DNA of 64,000 nucleotides from Acanthochlamys bracteata (Eukaryota > Streptophyta > Magnoliopsida > Pandanales > Velloziaceae): the NCBI GenBank assembly GCA_019914995.1, contig CM034133.1, positions 7,334,495 to 7,398,494 of the forward strand, given 5' to 3'. How positions within the stretch are numbered: position 1 is the first letter of the stretch; the number at the start of each line of letters is the position of its first letter. The notes beneath the pieces are model-generated. The model did no database searches. It saw only the letters and a list, made by a program, of their open reading frames with translations, and was not told the DNA's origin. Positions 26,071 through 35,771 of this stretch are shown in pieces. Both the position numbers and the translations under genes were made by a program.

Positions 26071-26860
26071 TGAGAAGGTCTGTTAAGGGGGCTGCTATAG
26101 CGCCATAATTCTTCACCAAACGACGGTAATAGCCCGTGAGTCCTAAGAATCCTCTTAGCTCCGTCATCGATTTAGGTATTGGCCATTCTTGCATTGCACG
26201 AACCTTAGTTGTATCGGCCTCAATTCCTTCAGCAGACACGATGTGTCCCAAATACTCAAGTTTTTGACATCCAAATCTGCACTTGGATAGATTGGCATAA
26301 AGACGTTTCTCCTGCAAAATAGAAAAAACGTGCGAAAGGTGTTGCAAGTGATCATGCCAAGTAGGGCTGTAAATCAAGATATCGTCAAAAAAGACTAGCA
26401 CGAATTTGCGGAGATAGGGGCAAAAGACGTCATTCATCAGTGATTGAAAAGTGGAGGGTGCGTTGGTTAAGCCGAAGGGCATAACCAAGAATTCGTAATG
26501 TCCATCATGTGTGCGGAAGGCCGTTTTATGGACATCCTCTTCCTTTACACGAATTTGATGGTATTCCGACTTTAAGTCTAGCTTGGAGAAAAATTTTGCA
26601 CCATGAAGCTCATCGAAAAGTTCGTCAATCACAGGAATAGGATACTTATCTTTTATTGTGATCTCATTCAATGAACGGTAGTCCACACAAAATCGCCATG
26701 TCCCGTCTTTCTTCTTTACTAAGATCACCGGAGATGAGAAAGCAGAACAACTCGGTCTAATGATTCATTGAGTCAACATCTCAACTACGGTGCGCTCAAT
26801 CTCCTCCTTCTGAATATGAGGATAGCGGTAAGGCCTTACATTGGCAGGAAGAGATCCAGG
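25934..26860 (-). pseudogene. Reverse transcriptase domain with stop and changed Gly
   Basis: From 26,728 the frame carries the RT core: [42 protein letters not shown] and the catalytic [10 protein letters not shown], then the thumb/connection region to ETDASG. The family motif reads L-K-S-G-Y-H-Q; here Gly is replaced by Glu. Upstream, the same frame continues to about 26,860 (RPYRYPHIQ) but is cut by a TGA just before the IIRPS motif. Both changes fit G-to-A type mutation on the coding strand or its complement. The catalytic FFDD itself is intact. Confidence 0.88.
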
Positions 26861-26869
26861 CAGCAAAGC

Positions 26870-27660
26870 TATCTTGTGATCTTGGGATCTTTTCGGAGGA
26901 AGTCCAAGTATGGGTTAAAAAACTCGAGTATTTTGCTCCAGAAGCTGCTGCAAATTTGATGGCAGTTCCACTAATTTGTTCTCTGTAAGTTCTTGACTGC
27001 TTTTGACTGCCATAAGCCGCAAAGAGTAAAGTAAAGTCTTCGGGCACAAGCTGGGACACTCCTCCTTCTCGAATTCCTTTCAGCACATAATTTCTGTTAT
27101 GTAAAGAAAATCTCATATCGGATCTTTGGTAGTTAGAGATTATATCTCCCAAAGTTTGTAGCCATTGGATGCCTAAGACGAGGTCCATTCCACCAAGCAG
27201 AAAAGGATACGCATCGACAATTATTTCAGTTCCCTGTACCTCTAGTGGGACACAGTTGTAAATAATGTCAATGGCATGTGGTCTTCCATCGGCCAATTCT
27301 ACTTTCAAGAGTCTCACCTTGATTGCAGTAAGATGCAAGTGTTTGGCTAATCGTTCAGCAATCAAATTATGAGTGCTTTCTGAATCTATTAGCACAAACA
27401 CTTCTTGTTTTCTTATCTTCCCAACGACACGCAAGGTTTGGGGTCCTACTAGACCAGTCATTGCACTCAAGGAAATGGTTGCATCTTCTTGAGGCATGGT
27501 TTCTGGAGATGTTTCCCAGGAGAGGACCTCTTCTTCTTCTAAGCCAGCAATGGAATATAGTCGAGTAGTGCATCTATGCCCCTTTTCATACCTCGCATCA
27601 CAATAAAAACAAAGCCCCTTTGCCCTACGATTGTTGATATCCTTTCTGATTAATCCAAAG
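26870..27660 (-). pseudogene. Gag zinc knuckle and retropepsin-like protease, active site altered
   Basis: A zinc knuckle of the plant gypsy type (GLCFYCDARYEKGHRC) lies near 27,600. The protease follows, with active-site loop FVLIDSESTHNLI near 27,380. Aspartic proteases of this family need Asp-Ser/Thr-Gly; here the third residue is Glu (GAA in place of a Gly codon), which would be expected to inactivate it. The frame continues through the typical GMDLVLGIQWL block. The segment joins towards RT with frame breaks near 26,870-26,960. Confidence 0.8.
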
Positions 27661-27679
27661 AGGCGAGAACGAGCCGTCG

Positions 27680-28880
27680 GCTCAGTTAACGACTAGTGTT
27701 TGTTGAAAACCAGTGGATGTGGTGGCGGGCGAGGCTGCGTGGGTGAGATATTTGGTCGACGACGGACGACGGACCTTCTTTGTATGCACTTCCAAATTGA
27801 GCTTCTGCTCGAAGATCCTTGCTAATGTGTAAGTCTGTTGTAGATCAGTGGGATGTGTTGCCATTACATCTAGAGCAATTGATGGAGATAATCCACCACA
27901 GAAAAGCCTCACTAAGTCATCTTCTGAAGCATTGGGTAAAGCGGATCGCAAAATCGAAAGCCGCTTTGGTACTCAGCTACTGTCCCTTTTTGGGTGAGCT
28001 GTTTTAATGCATAACCGGGATGCTCCAATGCGGATGGTCCAAATCTCCTCTGGATAGCAGCAATGAGGTCCTCCCATGTATGGTGTGGCCTATCCTTTTC
28101 AAAATTTTGGTACCAACGATTCGCTTCCCCTTGTAGGTGCATAGCAGCTATGTAGATTCTTTCACACAAGGGTATGCGATAATATTTGAAATACCTTTCT
28201 GCAGAGTATATTCACTCTTGCAGTCCTTGTCCATCGAAATTAGGAAACTTATACCTCTCTCAGGTGGAGTATGGTTCTGCTGAATGTAAGGATGGATATG
28301 GTCCGGACGGCTGTTGGCTTACTGGTGTGCAAGGGTTATAGGATATGTTGGTGTATGGATATGATGGGTAAGATCGGTTAGTGGTGTAATTGGATTGACA
28401 ATGTGAAGTTGAGCTTCTATGGGAAGAGGGTGTTTGGATGACAAGCAGATTGGTGTTGAGGCCAGGTTGCGGCAAGTGAGCGAGAATGTTTGGCTGTTCG
28501 ATAGTATGAATGGGTAGAGTTGTGGTGGTAGTTAGTAAGGGTGACATAGTTGCAGGAGTAAGTGTGGTGACAGTCATTGGTGGTTCTGTGGTAGTGAAAG
28601 GAGATGATGAAGCAATGGTTTGATTGGAAGGAGATGGTGAGGTAATGATTTGATTTGGACTGGAATTGACTATTTTCAACATGTTTTGTCTTACTTCCAA
28701 TATAAATTGCTGCATCTCACTTCGAAATTCATAAAATTGCTCTCTTAGTGGAGGCTCTTTATGAGGTACTTCTGCAGTAACCGGTGAGCTTGGTACTCGC
28801 AGAAATTTTCCTACAGAAGTGGTAGATGGTGATGTTGGTGATTGGGGTAATGAGGACGAAACGGAAGCCTTGGGTTCCAT
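27680..28880 (-). pseudogene. Gag, broken by two stops and a frameshift
   Basis: The likely start is the ATG at 28,880, just inside the primer site. The N-terminal 200 residues are Ser/Thr/Pro-rich. One frame then runs through the gag core (FPNFDG, YYRIPLCER, LQGEANRWYQNF, TWEDLIAAIQRRFG) but is cut by two TGA codons near 28,260 and 28,209. The second stands where a Trp codon is usual. A frameshift near 27,940 moves the rest (EDDLVRLFCGGLSPSIALDV) into another frame. Gag forms the virus-like particle in the family. Confidence 0.8.
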
Positions 28881-28890
28881 TAGGTCTATG

Positions 28891-28902
28891 GCTCTGGTAC
28901 CA
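28891..28902 (-). other. Primer-binding site of the Ty3/gypsy element
   Basis: Minus strand TGGTACCAGAGC lies three bases inside the 5' LTR and matches the complement of the 3' end of initiator-Met tRNA (TGGTATCAGAGC) at 11 of 12 positions. Confidence 0.8.
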
Positions 28903-28905
28903 ATT

Positions 28906-29359
28906 TGATATGCAGTAGCCAAGAGGAAAGCATTAAACAGAAAGAACTGATTGAAAGCTGAAAAGATATTGCAACAAAATTAAACTTAAAAAGAAAATAC
29001 TGATTAGTCCCCTCTTTCTGTGGTTGGGATGACTCTTATTTATAAGCTACAAGATTTCAAGAGTTCCTAATGGACTCTAACATGTTCCTGCCTAAGGAAC
29101 TTTATTTGAATACCACTCAAACACTAGTCTCCTAATATGAGTGGAACACTACTACTTCACTAAGTTAGACTCTTCTACTCTAACTTAACTGCCCCACATT
29201 ACTGGAGTTCTTCTTCAGCTACAACTCTAAGACTTCCTAAACTTCTCTGTTGTAGCTTTTCTTCACTGGCATCCAATGCAAGTGCTGCACGCTCGTATGG
29301 ACTTCCTTAAGCCTCTTCGTAGTAGTGCCTTCGTCTCCTCTCTGTTCTATACCCTATCA
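28906..29359 (-). repeat. 5' LTR of the Ty3/gypsy element
   Basis: 454 bp, about 97% identical to the partner LTR by eye. It lies beside the primer-binding site, so it is the 5' LTR on the minus strand and should carry the element's promoter. A TATTTATAAG sequence inside it is a candidate TATA region. Confidence 0.9.
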
Positions 29360-29364
29360 CTTTC
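29360..29364. repeat. Target-site duplication CTTTC, high-coordinate side
   Basis: Exact copy of the CTTTC at 23795-23799, directly after the LTR end TATCA. Confidence 0.85.
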
Positions 29365-30904
29365 TTATCAATATCATTATCATAGTGATTCTGTTTGCTT
29401 TTCTTGTTCTTGCTCTTCATTCGACAAGCTTCGTTTCAACGGGAGAAACTATTCACCTCCACCGTCCTGCACAGTGTTGACTACGGCGAAATAGCCACTG
29501 CATTAAAATATTGTGTTATTGTTAAACTCTTAAGACCTTCTCGACGGAATCGATCGCCGCGATAAAATTGATCCGATAGATTAATCTAATGACCATCTAA
29601 ATAATCCGGTGATTGGGTAGATTTTTCGAGTTGACATCCAAATTTGGGTCCGACTATAATGCTTGTAATCCATTGAGCAATGCCGTCGGATCATAATATG
29701 AAGTGCTCAATCAATTAATTAATTATTTAATTTTATAATTAGAATAATTTATCAATTGATATTTTTTTAAAGAAATCAATTTATCAATTAATGTGAGATA
29801 AATAGAGAAAGAGAAAGGAGATCCATCTAGAGAGAGCTCAGAGAGGAAACTGGTTCTTCTTCTTTTCCTTGCTGCTGCTGCTGCTACTTCTTCTTCTTCT
29901 TGCTCTTTTTCTTCTTTCCCTTCGGCTGCCGGTGCTACTCAGAATCTTCTTTCTTCGTCTTCTTCAAATTTTCTGTTTTCTGATTATTGACTAACATCAA
30001 AATTACAATCAACATTGCCCCGATCGGCCTGATAGGAATCCTTATCAGGCCGTTTTTTAGATCCTGATCGCGGTATCAATTAAACAGAATATCAGCCATA
30101 TCAGGATCGATTTGTGCCGATCTCGATACAGATCAGCCGATCCAGATCGATATTAGCCGATTTGCAAACAATGATCCAAGAACAAGCAATATCAGTAGTT
30201 TGACTAGTCACAGATCCAACGCTATACTCTGCGGCTATTCAGCTCAAGCCAAAGGCACGAAGAAATGGCAGCAACTAAAGATTACCACACTGCCCTTCTA
30301 GACCGAGTGATGTGTTCTTTCCACCAATGAAAGAGATTACTTGCAACGTTAATAGGCTATGCTGGAATGTTCAGATTTATTTAATGCCGTAGCGAAGTCA
30401 CACTAGAGTAGGAAGTGCTCTGTAGTCTCGCCATCCCTACCCTAGAGTGGGGAGATACTTATGGAACTTGGATTCATCTTCGCACAAAATTCACTTTGGT
30501 TGATATTTGTCATGAACAGGTAGCCAAGCAAAAGGCTTGTATTTAGTAGGAGCGTGTGATCTACAGAAATCTTGTGAGAAGTTAAAGGGTGTCCTCTTCT
30601 AGAAGTTCTGGTAGCAAGATTGGACTGAAGCATTTCGATCATACTACTACTGTTGTTGATCAGGCACATTCTGGAGTAGGCAGGCAAGGAGTGATGATAG
30701 GAGTTCATTCAAGCTCTCTAGAAGGCTCTGGTCCAGATTACCTGCAAATCTACGATGTGAAATTGCCAATCACGTCTAAAGAGTATGTAACTTGCAACAG
30801 AATGTTTGATACATCTTTCATTTCTGCATATTTGGGCATTGTCTTATACTGCTTTTATTCATTCCCGTTGGAATGGATATCTTTCCATTATAATATCATT
30901 CGTT
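29365..30904. other. Spacer with simple repeats and one strong hairpin
   Basis: No gene is supported. 29,865-29,935 has short CTG and CTT runs. 30,000-30,180 is dense in GATCGG/CCGAT-type words and contains a 10-bp perfect stem (CGGCCTGATA) at 30025-30052; it may be a small repeat. A frame at 30,589-30,918 has no recognisable domain. Confidence 0.4.
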
Positions 30905-31228
30905 ATATGCTGTGTTGACTCAATGTTGTGTTTCGTGGGCAGCTAATGCAACTGCATGAGTCTGATTTTAGTATTGGCATCGAGCTGAATATCCCTGTCT
31001 CTGCACAAGCTGTTCGATATGTATGAGAATCACTATCAAGGTGGGCAAGAAGGCAATCTCAAAATGACAATGAGAAGGTCTATCAAGAATATGGTGCCGA
31101 TATAAAACATCGCAACAGTTAGGAACACAAAAGATGTGTACTTGAGAGCCTTGAGAACTTCTATTGGGACCTGAAAGCAAAGGGTGTTGATATGCGAGCA
31201 GCATTTAAACTGCAGTAGATACAAAAGC
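30905..31228 (-). pseudogene. Left arm of inverted duplication: broken copy of a membrane-protein fragment
   Basis: On the minus strand this is a diverged copy of 31650-31976. Shared peptide blocks include LKALKYTSFVFL and a hydrophobic stretch around GTIFLIDLLIVIL. Here the frame is lost: the hydrophobic block ends at a stop where the right arm continues, and the upstream part sits in another frame. The similarity extends past the coding part into a shared ATGCAGTTGC...AGCTGCC stretch, so a whole genomic segment was duplicated. Identity looks like roughly three quarters by eye. Confidence 0.7.
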
Positions 31229-31649
31229 TGAGCAATATAGGAGAACAACAAGGTTCTTCTTCTCCCCCACCTCTCCTCTCAACTAAGTTCCTTTCCTCCA
31301 CTGCTTAGCTATTATAAGTAAAGAATTGATGGAACATGATTTCAAATGGGAGAGCTTCAGGTAAGATGGTTTATGATTTATTTATTTATTTATGTTTGTA
31401 TTTATAAGATAAGAATCAATAGAGTTAAACAATATCTAGTCTTTGAATAACCAGGAGGAAAGCAATAACAACATGGAGATGAAGATGCTGCAGAATTTAG
31501 AAATTACTTGAAATTGTCATTTGTCATTTGTCATTACAAGCATTGCAGCTACTATCGGTGTAAGTATAGTGTTACATTGGCAACTAATCATCTACTACAA
31601 AAGCACACCAATACGTTCAAACAGTAGTCTGCAACTTGTTTTGTTTGCA
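31229..31649. other. Spacer (loop) between the inverted arms
   Basis: 421 bp with no gene. It contains a TTTATTTATTTATTTATG run near 31,378 and, close to the right arm, three tandem TTGTCAT units. Confidence 0.5.
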
Positions 31650-31913
31650 CCTTTTGTATCTGTTGCAGCTTTAATGTTGCCTGCATATCAACACCCTCGC
31701 TTCAAGGTCCTAATGGAAATTCTGAAGGCTCTCAAGTACACGTCTTTTGTGTTCCTAAACTATTGGCTGCTTTATATCGATACCATATTCTTGAAAGCTC
31801 TTGTCTATGTTGCTATTGTGATTGCCTTCTTGCCAGCCTTGCTAGTGATTCTCATACTCATCGCAAACAGCTCGAATGGAGACTGGGATATTCAGGTCAA
31901 TGCCATACTTTAA
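31512..31913 (+). CDS. Hypothetical membrane protein fragment (right arm), no good start codon
   Basis: An open frame of about 134 codons encodes a very hydrophobic protein with three or four likely membrane segments (SFVITSIAATIGVSIVLHW; LVLFAPFVSVAALMLPAY; a block around YTSFVFL; and VAIVIAFLPALLVILILIA). No family is recognised. The frame opens at 31,512 right after a TGA and has no ATG near its start. Just upstream, another frame gives a hydrophilic stretch (EDAAEFRNYLK) that would join this frame if one of the three TTGTCAT units at 31514-31534 were absent. It may therefore be a gene broken by a 7-bp repeat expansion, or an internal exon. The second half is duplicated, inverted, at 30905-31228. 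Confidence 0.4.
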   Translation, partial: NCHLSFVITSIAATIGVSIVLHWQLIIYYKSTPIRSNSSLQLVLFAPFVSVAALMLPAYQHPRFKVLMEILKALKYTSFVFLNYWLLYIDTIFLKALVYVAIVIAFLPALLVILILIANSSNGDWDIQVNAIL

Positions 31914-31976
31914 TCAGATTCATGCAGTTGCCATCAGCTGCCGAAGAAACACGGCATGAGTCAGCACAGCACACAT
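31650..31976 (+). repeat. Right arm of the inverted duplication
   Basis: This segment matches the reverse complement of 30905-31228 nearly end to end, starting at TTTTGTATCT and ending near AGTCA-CACAGCA. Longest exact blocks include GGCTCTCAAGTACAC and TCTTTTGTGTTCCTAA. A transcript crossing both arms would form a stem of roughly 320 bp. Confidence 0.75.
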
Positions 31977-32740
31977 GCTCAAGACTTCGCATATGGCACC
32001 AGCCACCACTGAGAAACACATGAACCAGTACAACATATATCAATAGATTTGGTTAATGAAGACGATGTTAATTTGATTAAGGGCAAAATAGTAATTTACT
32101 TGTGATATATTGGTTACTAGAAGCAGAGGTGGGGTTTTTTCTCTTTTTTGTGAGGTTCATTGAGTTTTGGAAGTGATTATGAGATTGAACTTTTTTGGTA
32201 AAAAATATTTAAACTTTTTTTTAAAACGAGTTTTTTATTTAATTTAAAAAATATTATAAATTACACATATAAGAATTTTAAGTTATATAAGTTCTTATAT
32301 TTTTAAATTAAAATAATATTGAAATATTTAAAATAGTAACCAGTTAAATTGTTTAGCCAAAACGTTCTCTTATTGTATTATTACAGATTTGAGTCTTAAT
32401 TTTATGTATTTTTCTTGCACGATATCCGAGGAGATTGAATTTCAGTCAACAATTAAACTTATAGTATAACTGCCTAATTAGTTACGATGCAATTTTTTGT
32501 TACTAATGATTTCTCTGATTTGTGCGAGATGTAATTTGCTGTGTTCAGTATTATTAGCTGCTGATTTCGGTTGCTATCGAAGAATATTCATTCTTCTTAT
32601 AACCACTCCCGGTCCAGATTTCAAAGAACTAAAACGAAAAGAATCACTCCTCAAATCATGATTTTTCTAAAGAAATTTAGATATGATAGTAATTAACCAT
32701 GGACGTTGAAGACGTGGCATTAAAGATTAGAGGTTGTGAT
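31977..32740. other. Spacer
   Basis: Nothing recognisable; AT-rich between 32,190 and 32,360. Confidence 0.4.
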
Positions 32741-33216
32741 TAGAGGTGTAAAAATAGGCCGGACTAAATGGGCCGATCCGTGACCCGGTCTGTTGGTCCG
32801 ATTATCGGCCCGTCCGGTCGGTGAACAGTAACAGGATCGGGATGGCCTGACGATGGGCCGACCTGTCGGGCGGCCCGTCCGTCGGTTACTGTTCATATTG
32901 GTTGGTTAACGTTGACCGGTCAATATTGACCGTTGATCTGGTCAAAATTGATCGTTGACTAGATCAAATTTTAATAAAAAATATTTTTATAAATATTTTT
33001 TAATTTTATTTTAAAAAGAATTTTTATTTTTTATTTTTTATATAAATTTAAATATAAATCGGATAAATAGATCGGACTAAATCGTGGGAAATGAAATTGG
33101 GTCGGTTGGTCCAGCCCGGTTGCTTCACCTAAGCCGAGCCAGCCCGGCCCGATCTAGTAACATGACCCGTGCAGGACGGGTCGGGCCAGCTCGGCCCGCC
33201 CATTTTTGCACTTATA
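32741..33216. mobile_element. GC-rich hAT-like MITE with 8-bp target duplication
   Basis: The ends are inverted: the left reads TAGAGGTGTAAAAATAGGCC and the right, reverse-complemented, reads TATAAGTGCAAAAATGGGC. They are flanked by GTTGTGAT (32733-32740) and GTTGTGGT (33217-33224), an 8-bp duplication with one mismatch, as hAT elements make. Both ends carry long GGCC/CCGG-rich stretches, and the centre is AT-rich. There is no coding capacity. Confidence 0.7.
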
Positions 33217-33224
33217 GTTGTGGT

Positions 33225-34875
33225 TGAGGTAGTAGTATAGAGTTTTGAAATATTTATAAAATAAAATTTTTTTAAAATATAAAATAATTTTGTTTTTTTA
33301 AATAAATTTTATTTTTTATTAAAAAGTTAAAATAAATAATAATAAAATTTTATTACGTAAAATTTTTTTATATTAAAAAAATTTAAATTAATTTCTATAT
33401 ATTTATAACATATATTAAAAATATAAAATAAAAAGTTTTTTTAAAAAACCATGATCAGGTGGTCGTACGGATAAAATTTATCATATTGTGGAAAAGGTAA
33501 TCACATTTATCTAACACGTTTAACATTTCCTTCAATATGTTTGGTTTGCCTTTTTCTAAATATCTCTGAAAATTAAAATCAAATAAACACATAAAAATTT
33601 TTAAAATTAGAGATAATAAAATAATTAAAATTTTAGAATACATTATTAGTGTCTTTGTTTGAACCCTTAAATAAGTATAAGTTTTATTATTAGTTAAAAT
33701 AAAAATTTCGTATTTTAGTATTTTGTTTCGGTTTTTAGATCAAATTTTAAATTGTGATCTTAATGGGGGTGTCTGGGATTGCTTTTTCTCAACAAAATTT
33801 TTTCAATTCTCCATTTCATATTTTTCAATACATATTTTATAAGTATATAAAAAATTTATTTAAAAATTTAGAAAGTGTAAAAAAATTCTACGGAGTGAGA
33901 TATTTTTATTATTTTTTTGGAAGTAAAAAAAAATAAAGCTCATTTTTCAAAAAAAATAAAAATATTCTCTATTTCAAAAAAGCTCCATTTTATAAGTAAT
34001 CTCAAACGCTCCCTTAGTCTAATCTTGTATCACCTATCTAAAATTTATTATAATTTTAGTACAATCTAAATTAAATTAAAAATATATTATAAATTATAAA
34101 ATTAAAAATTATATAATTACATATTTTTTGTCTAAAAAATAATAAATACATATATAAATTTTAGCTCTTTAATTATATTCCGATTAGTTTTTACAAATAT
34201 AATTTGATAAATAATTCAAATATTACTTCAAGTTGAGATAAGTTGGTCACGATATTTAAATTTAATACTCAAATTGTAATTCTAACAAATGTTAATAATT
34301 CACAAATTATTCAGTAGTTATTCAAATGCGAATTTATTTCGGTTATTAATAGGTTGAATTAAAATTGATAATTTTAATTTATATAAATTTATAAATTGAG
34401 TTAGTATTAAATAAATTTGATCAGATTGTTAAATGATCGATCCATCCATCTAAATTGTCATCCTACTCGGAGGCGCTACAAAATTGCAGATCTTGCAAAG
34501 TTGGGCTTGCCATATGGGTTGACTACGGCCCATCAAAGTTTCTTTCTTCTTCTTGGATATACTATCTTGATTTCCTTCTTTCCTTGGTCAATTTTCATCA
34601 TTTGACTAGTATATAGAAAATTATAATAAATTACATAAGAATAAAAGAATCACATTTTAATTACGATAAATAGATATTAAAATATGTATAATTACACGTA
34701 TATCACTATGAAAAAGAGAATCTCTTTTGTTCATAACCAGAGTGTAGCTAGCAAAATTTAACCATGAAAGTAGGTCCCACACTGATGAAGTTTTATTGTT
34801 GTAACAAACACTTCTGCTACTTTCCTTACTACTTCTCTTGGACTCGGACTCTTCTTACCTCTGCAAATTTTCTGT
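33225..34875. other. AT-rich spacer upstream of the zinc-finger gene
   Basis: No gene is supported apart from the MITE at 33763-34013. The last few hundred bases should hold the promoter of the zinc-finger gene. Confidence 0.4.
33763..34013. mobile_element. Tourist-like MITE
   Basis: The left end GGGGGTGTCTGGGATT and the reverse-complemented right end GGGAGCGTTTGAGATT are inverted repeats. TTA lies next to both ends (33760-33762, with two extra bases before the repeat, and 34014-34016). About 250 bp, AT-rich inside. Confidence 0.55.
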
Positions 34876-34883
34876 TATATAAA
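34876..34883 (+). promoter_or_regulatory. TATA box of the C2H2 zinc-finger gene
   Basis: TATATAAA lies 115-122 bp upstream of the ATG at 34998. This fits a leader of about 80-90 bases if transcription starts about 30 bases downstream. Confidence 0.5.
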
Positions 34884-34997
34884 TGTGTAAAGAACAACAC
34901 TAGGCTAGCATCCCTAATTCTTGTTCAGGTTTTGGAGAACCAAACACTTTCCTTGCCGCTGTCGTTCTGTTGCTGCAAATTCAAGTTAACGACAACA

Positions 34998-35771
34998 ATG
35001 GATCATCCTGATCCTGATTCTTTCCCTTGCAAATTCTGTGACGCAAGTTATTCTAGGGCCAAAAGTCTCCACGGTCACATGCGCAGTCACTCCAAGAAGA
35101 CGAACAAAAGAAAACCCTCTGAAGTTTCTTCTCCTTCTTCTTCAATTGCTGCTGCTGCTGCTGCTACTTCAACTAGCCCTGATGTTTTTGAAGTTGCCGT
35201 CACCTTGTTTTATCTTGCTAGAGCGCAACATGTTCCTTCACGCATTGTTAACTCGATGAAATTTCACAACTGAATCCTGACCAAGAAATCGAACCAAGGC
35301 AGGAAGCTGACAAGATATTCAAGTGTGGCGAGTGTGGTAAATCGTTTGTTACGCACCAAGCTCTAGGTGGTCATGCAGCTAGTCACAGCAAAGTGAATCA
35401 AAGGTCATCCTGGTTCTGGATCTAGAGAAGTTAAACGGTTGACATCGTCGACCGAAACAACTACCAAGCACAAGTGCAGTGTTTGTGGTGAAGTTTTCGT
35501 AACAGGTCAAGCTCTTGATGGTCATATGCGAAAACACCGTTATGCTCAAGCTCCTCCTCTAGCTGCAGTTCAGGAGATTGTTTCATTGCCAGAAATACCG
35601 CTCCCGTCGTGTTCCAATAAGCGAAAGAGAGTCAAAGAGTTGGCCTTAACACCGACACAAACGGAAGACCGTCCGGAAGACAACAAAAGGATGAAGCTGG
35701 ATTTCGATCTCAATTGCGCACCATCACCGGAATATGCTGCTATCTTTCCTGATCCACCTGTTGAAAGATAA
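34998..35771 (+). pseudogene. C2H2 (QALGGH-type) zinc-finger repressor with paired frameshifts
   Basis: Frame 1 from the ATG at 34998 gives finger 1 (CKFCDASYSRAKSLHGHMRSH), a basic KKTNKRK patch, a Ser-rich stretch and an Ala run, then stops at 35273. Finger 2, with a canonical QALGGH (CGECGKSFVTHQALGGH), lies at about 35,315-35,390 in another frame. Finger 3 (CSVCGEVFVTGQALDGH) and the C-terminus return to the first frame and end at 35771. The end has an EAR-type repression motif (LDFDLN). Plant QALGGH proteins (ZAT/C1 group) are usually intronless nuclear repressors in stress and development. So one indel near 35,230-35,255 and an opposite one near 35,400 shift only the middle part. Either the gene is a pseudogene, or the sequence has two errors, or there is unusual splicing. 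Finger 1 has a non-canonical SLHGH core. Confidence 0.8.

Larger units (their letters stand above)
23800..29359 (-). mobile_element. Ty3/gypsy LTR retrotransposon, full length, mutated
   Basis: The element is 5,560 bp on the minus strand. Two 454-bp LTRs (TGATA...TATCA), a 5-bp CTTTC target duplication, a Met-tRNA-type primer site and a polypurine tract are all present. The internal order gag - protease - RT - RNase H - integrase is that of Ty3/gypsy. The LTRs differ at about 12 positions by eye (2.6%), implying a fairly recent insertion. At a commonly used plant rate of 1.3e-8 per site per year this is of the order of one million years. Stops, frameshifts and changed key residues in several domains make it non-autonomous now. 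It is the best-preserved mobile element in the window. Confidence 0.92.

Noticed and set aside
30025-30058. Perfect 10-bp stem (CGGCCTGATA) with 8-base loop followed by six T, like a bacterial intrinsic terminator
   Set aside because: The surrounding DNA is plant nuclear and no gene ends here; intrinsic terminators do not act on RNA polymerase II genes. It fits a palindromic small repeat or chance.
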